A stretch of 64,000 bases of DNA from Nitratireductor sp. GISD-1A_MAKvit (GTDB taxonomy: Bacteria; Pseudomonadota; Alphaproteobacteria; Rhizobiales; Rhizobiaceae). Shown here in pieces: positions 59,028-64,000 of this stretch; position 1 is the first letter of the stretch, and each line of letters starts with the position of its first letter. Below the pieces are notes generated by a model. It saw nothing but the letters and a program-made list of their open reading frames with translations, searched no databases and was not told the DNA's origin. The position numbers were made by a program, and so were the translations under genes. Location: positions 1,239,001 to 1,303,000 of the forward strand of contig NZ_CP161920.1 of the NCBI RefSeq assembly GCF_040819555.1, given 5' to 3'.

Positions 59028-62000
59028 TCAGCCCTTCAGCCTCGTTGCCTGGTCCAGCTCGCGTTCCAGCCGTGCTTCCTCTTCCACCTTCGGCGTGATG
59101 AAACGGCCGAGCACGAGATAGGCCACGGGTGTGAGGAACAGCGTGGAGAGTGTCGAAAGTCCGAGCCCGCCCACGATCACCCAGCCGAGCGCGACACGGG
59201 CTTCCGCTCCCGCTCCGCTTGCCAGAACCAGAGGAACGCCGCCCACAATCGTGCAGATCATCGTCATGGCCACCGGGCGAAGCCTGATCAGCGAAGCTTC
59301 TTCGATGGCCTCCCGCACGCCAAGGCCCCGGTCGCGAAGCTGATTGGCGAACTCGACGATCAGGATGCCGTTCTTGGCCATGATGCCAACCAGAAGCACG
59401 AGGCCGATCTGGCTGTAGACGTTGAGGCTGGTGCCCGTCAGAAGCATGGCGAACACCGCGCAGGCGAGCCCGAGCGGGACCGTGGCCATGATGATCAGGG
59501 CACTGACAAAGCTTTCGAACTGGGCTGCCAGAACCAGAAGAATGATCACCAGCGCAAAGCCGAAAATGATCTGCATCGAATTGGCGGTCTCGCCAAGGGC
59601 GGCAGCTTCGCCAAGCGGCACCAGCCGCATGCCCGGCTCCAGCAGTGGTGCGGCGATCTCCTGCGCGCGCTGATAGGCTTCGCCAAGCGCCACGCCCGGC
59701 GCCAGCGCTGCGTTGACACCGACCGAGCGCAGCTGGTCCTCGCGTGACAGCGATGGTGGTACGGCCTGTTCCTTCAGCGTGGCGATGACGGAGAGTGGCA
59801 CAAAGCGCCCGTCGCCTGCCTTGATATATATGTTCTCGAGGTCGGTGGGGTCGTTGACCGGATTTGTGGTCGAGACGAGTTTCACATCCACGCTGCGATC
59901 GCCGATGAAAACCGCGCCGATCCGACGTCCGTCCAGCATCGCCTGGATCGTGTTGCCCAGCCCGTCGATCTCGATACCCAGATCGAAGGCGCGATCACGG
60001 TCGATGGCGATGGAAAGCTGGGGCTGCGTCGTGTCGGAGGAAAGCCGCGCCTGACGGAAGCTTTGATCCTCGCCCATGGCTTCGACGATCTTCTCCGCCG
60101 TTTCTGCCAGCCTGCCGTAATTGCTGCCGGCAATGGCGAAGCTCAGTCCGTTGCCGGCGCCGCGAATGCCCAGACTGTTTGGCTGGAAGACGAAGGCGCG
60201 CACACCCGGTTCGTTGCGAACGCGTGCCGATATGTCGGCGACGATCTCCTGCTGGCTCCTTTCGCGATTTTCCCAGTCGGCCAGCCGCAATACGAGAAAG
60301 CCGCTGTTGGACGAACCACGCCCGGCGATGGAGAAGGTGCTGACCACCTCACCGCTTTCCCGAAGAGGCGCGATCAGGGCCTCGATGCGGCGCATGCGCT
60401 CGGCAAAATAGTCGAGGCTCACGCCTTGTGGGGCCGAGATGCGCATGAACGCCATGGAGCGGTCTTCGTTCGGAGTGATTTCCGATTTGATGAGGCCGAA
60501 AGCGCCATAGGCGGCTGCGGCAAACAGTACGGAAACCAGGATCACCACGGCCGGTGCGTTGAGACAGGCCTGCAGGCAGCGCCGATAGAGCGCGGACAGG
60601 CCCCGCCCCACACGTGCCCCCAGACCCGAGGATTCCCGTGTTTCGCCCTCTGGGTGCGAAACCAGCATGCGCGAGGCCAGCATGGGGCACAGCGACAGCG
60701 CCACGATGGAAGACAGAAACACCGCAATGGCCAGCACAAAGCCGAATTCCTTGAACAGGCCACCGGCCTGACCGGGCAGGAAGGAGATCGGCACGAAAAC
60801 CGCAATCAGCGTGGCCGTCGTTGCCAGCACCGCGAAAAACACTTCCTGCGTGCCCAGCACCGCGGCCGCCCGTGCCCCCATGCCTTCATTGCGGCGACGC
60901 ACGATGTTCTCCAGAACCACGATGGCGTCGTCCACCACGAGCCCGGTTGCCAGCACCAGTGCCAGAAGCGTGAGTATGTTGATGGAGAACCCGGTCAGGT
61001 AGATTGCCGCCAGCGTGCCGATCAGGGCGACGGGTATGGCGAGCCCGGGGATGATCGTTGCGCGGAAATCGCGCAGAAAGATGAAAATCACCAGAAGAAC
61101 AACGGTCACAGCGATCAGAAGGGCGATCTCCACCTCGTGAATCGCACCATTGATGAACGTCGCATCATCGCTCGTCACTTCGATGTCCACACCATCGGGA
61201 AGTATGGCGCGCACCTCTTCGACAGCCTTGCGCACGCCGGTGGAAATCTCCAGCGTGTTGGATTGCGCCTGCCGCACGATGCCAATGCCAATCCCGGTGC
61301 GGCCATTGGCGCGCAGCTGGCTTTCGCCCAGGTCACCGCCGAGCGTCACCGTTGCGACTTCGCCCAGCCGGACGTAATCCTTCAGATAGATCGCCTCGAA
61401 CTCCTGCGGGGTCGAGATGGCCGCCGTGGCACGCACGGTCAGGTCCTGGGTGGAATTGCTCAGAGAGCCGGCAGGAGTATCAAACGCAACGGTGGCAAGC
61501 GCTCGTGAAACATCGGCCACCGTCAGACCCATGCTGGAGAGTTTGGTCTGGTCGATGTCGATGCGGAAGATCTCGGTCCGGTCACCATAAACCTGAACGT
61601 CCGCAACGCCGGGAACCGCGGAAAATGCATCGACGACTTCATCTTCCACAAGCGTCGTCAGCTCCTGCACCGGCATGCTGACAGAGGTAAGCGCGATGCG
61701 CATGACAGCCTGAGCGTCATTGTCGGATTTGATGATGCGGGGTGCATCGGCATCGTCCGGCAGACTGTTCTGGATCCGCCCAACGGCATCGCGCAGGTCC
61801 GAGGCAGCGGTGTCCAGATTGACATTGTCGCTGAATTCGATCGTCACCCGGCTGCGGCCATAAGACGAGTTCGACGAAATGGCCACCACGCCCGAAACCC
61901 GGGCCACCGCGCCCTCGATGGCAGCGGTCACCTCGCGGTCCATCGTCTCGGCGGCAGCGCCTGAAAAATTTGTCGAGACGGTGATGACCGGGCGATCCAC

Positions 62001-62144
62001 GTCGGGCAGTTCGCGCACTTCGATGCCGAAGAGGGCGGCGAGGCCGGCCACGGCTATCAGCGTGTTGAAAACGAAAGCGAGAACGGGCCGGCGGACAAAG
62101 AGTGCGGTGATGCCGGTCTGTGCGTTGTGCAGCGCTTCCTTCAC
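59028..62144 (-). CDS. RND efflux pump inner-membrane permease (AcrB/HAE-1 type)
   Basis: A 1038-residue proton-driven efflux permease. Marks are the N-terminal LFVRRPVLAFVFNTLIAVAG, the TM4 proton-relay aspartates in LVLATGLVVDDAIVVLENIV, the periplasmic loops (SLSNSTQDLTVRATAAISTP) and LVLLVGIMAKNGILIVEFAN near TM10. The length is normal. It overlaps the upstream membrane-fusion gene by 4 bases. No outer-membrane channel gene is adjacent, so it probably shares a TolC-like channel encoded elsewhere. Confidence 0.94.
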   Translation of the reverse strand: MKEALHNAQTGITALFVRRPVLAFVFNTLIAVAGLAALFGIEVRELPDVDRPVITVSTNFSGAAAETMDREVTAAIEGAVARVSGVVAISSNSSYGRSRVTIEFSDNVNLDTAASDLRDAVGRIQNSLPDDADAPRIIKSDNDAQAVMRIALTSVSMPVQELTTLVEDEVVDAFSAVPGVADVQVYGDRTEIFRIDIDQTKLSSMGLTVADVSRALATVAFDTPAGSLSNSTQDLTVRATAAISTPQEFEAIYLKDYVRLGEVATVTLGGDLGESQLRANGRTGIGIGIVRQAQSNTLEISTGVRKAVEEVRAILPDGVDIEVTSDDATFINGAIHEVEIALLIAVTVVLLVIFIFLRDFRATIIPGLAIPVALIGTLAAIYLTGFSINILTLLALVLATGLVVDDAIVVLENIVRRRNEGMGARAAAVLGTQEVFFAVLATTATLIAVFVPISFLPGQAGGLFKEFGFVLAIAVFLSSIVALSLCPMLASRMLVSHPEGETRESSGLGARVGRGLSALYRRCLQACLNAPAVVILVSVLFAAAAYGAFGLIKSEITPNEDRSMAFMRISAPQGVSLDYFAERMRRIEALIAPLRESGEVVSTFSIAGRGSSNSGFLVLRLADWENRERSQQEIVADISARVRNEPGVRAFVFQPNSLGIRGAGNGLSFAIAGSNYGRLAETAEKIVEAMGEDQSFRQARLSSDTTQPQLSIAIDRDRAFDLGIEIDGLGNTIQAMLDGRRIGAVFIGDRSVDVKLVSTTNPVNDPTDLENIYIKAGDGRFVPLSVIATLKEQAVPPSLSREDQLRSVGVNAALAPGVALGEAYQRAQEIAAPLLEPGMRLVPLGEAAALGETANSMQIIFGFALVIILLVLAAQFESFVSALIIMATVPLGLACAVFAMLLTGTSLNVYSQIGLVLLVGIMAKNGILIVEFANQLRDRGLGVREAIEEASLIRLRPVAMTMICTIVGGVPLVLASGAGAEARVALGWVIVGGLGLSTLSTLFLTPVAYLVLGRFITPKVEEEARLERELDQATRLKG

Positions 62145-63304
62145 GTGGCGGCCCCTTCTGCGTCGGCAAGCTTTGCCTTTGCCGGGCTGCCTGCCGTTTC
62201 GACCGGAGCGCCCTCGCGCACGTTGTGAATGCCCTGGGTAACCACGAGGTCATTTTCGCCAAACTCGGCATCCACGAGAACGCTGTCGGCGTTTCGCTGC
62301 ACGATGCGCACCGGCTTTTGCCGCGCCTTGCCGTTTTCCACCGTCCATACGAATGGACCGTCCGAGCTCCACTGGATCGCCAGCGGGTCGATGGCGGGAT
62401 AGGTTTCGCCCGGGAAACGCAAGGCGATGGTAAAGGCCATGCCAGCGCGCAGCCGGTCGTCGGGATTGTCGATGCGTCCCTCGATCCGCAGCGTGCGGCT
62501 TTCCGGATCGATACGGTTGTCGACGGCGCTGATCTCGCCCTCATGAACCGAAGATGAGCGTGCCACGGAGGTGGCTGTCAGAGGTGTTCCGATGTCGATC
62601 AGGTCGGCGTAACGTTCGGGAATCCAGAAATCCACGAGGATCTGCGACCGGTCGTCTATGCTGGCGATCTCCGTGCTGCTCGTCACGTAGCTGCCCGCCG
62701 AGATCGGCAGGATTCCCACTGTGCCATCAATGGGCGCGGTGATGGAGCGGCGTGCGAGCGCAAGCTCGGCTTCGCGTTTTGCAAGTTCCGCATTGCGCAG
62801 CGCAAGTTCGGCTTCGGTCTGCTGCACCACGCTCACCGTGTTCGAGCTGCGCAATGCCTTGATGCGGTCGAGCGTTGCCTGGGCGTCGTCAAGCGCGATT
62901 ACGGCGCGGTCGAGGGCAATCTCTTCGGATTCCGAATCCAGTTTCGCGATGAGATCGCCAGCCTTCACCTCGGCGCCTGAGGCAACTGCGATTTCAACCA
63001 GCGTGCCGGCGGTGAGTGGATTGACAATCACGGACCGCCGCGCCCGGCCGGTCCCGATGGCGGAAAGGCGATCGTTGATCGTCGCATAGGCAATGGGAGC
63101 CGTGACCACCGGGCCCGGTGTGCCCCCGCCTCGACCACCCCGCCGGAGGGGTTGTGCGCCGGGGCTGCCCTCAGAGGTGGCGCTGGCGGAGACAAGTCCC
63201 GCACGTGCCAGAACATCCTGTGCACCCGGATAGAATAGGAACCATGCAAGTGCTGCGGAAAAGAGAATGATGAGGCAGGCAAATGCCTGTTTCCAGATAG
63301 ACAT
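62141..63304 (-). CDS. RND efflux periplasmic adaptor (membrane-fusion protein)
   Basis: A 387-residue adaptor linking the RND permease to an outer-membrane channel. One N-terminal membrane anchor (FACLIILFSAALAWFLFYPG) is followed by a Gly/Arg-rich linker. Then come the lipoyl/barrel domains (LVEIAVASGAEVKAGDLIAK, then ALARRSITAPIDGTVGILPI) with an intervening alpha-helical hairpin of alanine/glutamate heptads. ATG 63304 follows GGAGTGTGC. An AT-rich promoter-like region (TTTAATACTATAAAAG) lies about 110 bases upstream. Confidence 0.92.
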   Translation of the reverse strand: MSIWKQAFACLIILFSAALAWFLFYPGAQDVLARAGLVSASATSEGSPGAQPLRRGGRGGGTPGPVVTAPIAYATINDRLSAIGTGRARRSVIVNPLTAGTLVEIAVASGAEVKAGDLIAKLDSESEEIALDRAVIALDDAQATLDRIKALRSSNTVSVVQQTEAELALRNAELAKREAELALARRSITAPIDGTVGILPISAGSYVTSSTEIASIDDRSQILVDFWIPERYADLIDIGTPLTATSVARSSSVHEGEISAVDNRIDPESRTLRIEGRIDNPDDRLRAGMAFTIALRFPGETYPAIDPLAIQWSSDGPFVWTVENGKARQKPVRIVQRNADSVLVDAEFGENDLVVTQGIHNVREGAPVETAGSPAKAKLADAEGAAT

Positions 63305-63491
63305 GCACACTCCGGCGATGGGGTCTTGGTCGGTCTCGGCTATGAAGGCGGGGCTCGACAGCCGGTAAACCGGTCGCTTCAGGCCGGGGTCTTTATGCCA
63401 GCTTCCGGGGGGCTTTTCACCTTTTATAGTATTAAATTATCGTAAGGATACGCGGTCGCTGACGCCCATTCAGGGCGGGAGTGCCGTGTGC

Positions 63492-64000
63492 TCAGGTCAC
63501 TTTGGCTCGCCTGCGGAAAACGTCCTGATCCCACAATTTTCCGCGCATCACGCGCTCGAGAGTTTCGGCCGCAGCGGCGATATCCGCGTGTCTGAGATAA
63601 AGCGGTGTCATGCCGAACCGCAGAATGTCGGGCGCGCGGAAATCGCCGATGACACCATTCGCGATGAGGGCCTGCATGATCGCATAGCCTTCGGGGTGGC
63701 GGAATGAGACCTGGCTGCCGCGGCTGGCATGATCGCGTGGCGTTGCCAGTTCGAGCTCGGGGCAGCGCTTTTCCACCTCGTCGATAAAGCGGTCGCAAAG
63801 CTGCTGCGATTTCTCGCGAACGAGCTTCATGTCGACACCATCAAAGGCATCCAGCGCCCTGTCGAGTGCGGAGAGCGAGAGGATCGGTGGCGTGCCCACG
63901 AGCATGCGCCCGATGCCCTCGGCCGGTGCATAGGTCTGCGCGAATTCAAAGGGGGCCTGATGGCCCATCCAGCCGGAGAGCGCCGGCGAGACCTGCGCTT
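63492..64000 (-). CDS. kynU: Kynureninase, C-terminal part (start beyond window end)
   Basis: The last 169 or so residues of a PLP-dependent kynureninase, which splits kynurenine to anthranilate and alanine in tryptophan breakdown. Blocks are GHQAPFEFAQTYAPAEGIGR, MLVGTPPILSLSALDRAL, SQVSFRHPEGYAIMQALIAN and DILRFGMTPLYLRH. The gene is read on the minus strand and continues past base 64000, so the catalytic lysine is outside the window. It is followed by the RND adaptor gene after about 187 bases. Confidence 0.92.
   Translation of the reverse strand, partial: AQVSPALSGWMGHQAPFEFAQTYAPAEGIGRMLVGTPPILSLSALDRALDAFDGVDMKLVREKSQQLCDRFIDEVEKRCPELELATPRDHASRGSQVSFRHPEGYAIMQALIANGVIGDFRAPDILRFGMTPLYLRHADIAAAAETLERVMRGKLWDQDVFRRRAKVT

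Noticed and set aside
60063..61508. 481-codon plus-strand frame inside the RND permease
   Set aside because: Antisense shadow of a clear, full-length AcrB-type gene.

Overview
This is high-GC DNA with a gene repertoire typical of a free-living alphaproteobacterium of the Hyphomicrobiales (Phyllobacteriaceae-like, in the range of Mesorhizobium, Nitratireductor or Hoeflea). The evidence is the many TRAP and Liv-type uptake systems, a proton-translocating transhydrogenase split into pntAA/pntAB/pntB with an aa3-oxidase subunit IV gene upstream, a soxBDAG sarcosine oxidase operon, a fused IorAB-type oxidoreductase and a CtrA-like box. The assignment rests on protein recognition only. No rRNA, tRNA, CRISPR array, prophage or insertion sequence was seen. 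The window looks like chromosomal catabolic and housekeeping DNA.

Layout. 1-9070: purine breakdown (xdhA end, xdhB, xdhC, then puuD and guaD, with a divergent LysR regulator), interrupted by a brnTA toxin-antitoxin pair and followed by a glycerate kinase. 9074-13135: a minus-strand block with a sigma factor plus VOC protein, a COG0523 metal GTPase plus WD40 protein, and a creatininase-family amidohydrolase. 13304-17409: MarR and LacI regulators, a 2-hydroxyacid dehydrogenase, a small secreted Inh-like protein and a class I glutamine amidotransferase. 17628-24668: two TRAP transporters, each with its binding protein convergent to its permease genes. 25117-32679: fused indolepyruvate-type oxidoreductase, GGDEF-EAL protein, FeeM/LuxI-fold acyltransferase and Crp/Fnr regulator. 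32981-40433: acyl-CoA ligase with livGHMKF. 40645-44094: cytochrome oxidase subunit IV and pntAA-pntAB-pntB. 44156-47321: DUF992 protein, TPR lipoprotein, ribosomal protein S21 and an unknown membrane protein. 47485-52566: soxBDAG. 52627-58370: duplicated-motif small protein, MFS exporter, SufR-like regulator, DUF2156 protein and BCCT transporter. 58424-64000: MaoC hydratase, RND efflux pair and the end of kynureninase.

The genes suggest an oligotroph scavenging nitrogen-rich and carboxylated compounds: purines through xanthine and urate, 2-oxo acids (TRAP uptake and oxidative decarboxylation), fatty or aromatic acids and amino acids (ligase plus Liv system), and methylated amines (betaine-type uptake feeding sarcosine oxidase).

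The strongest unexpected signal is a shared lesion. Eight otherwise well-preserved genes (xdhB, guaD, the WD40 gene, the glutamine amidotransferase, the IorAB fusion, the GGDEF-EAL gene, pntAA and the DUF2156 gene) are each broken once. In every case the break is one extra G (or C on the complementary strand) in a run next to a GGCCG core. This looks more like a motif-linked consensus error, possibly tied to DNA modification, than real gene decay, so these genes are annotated here as full-length.
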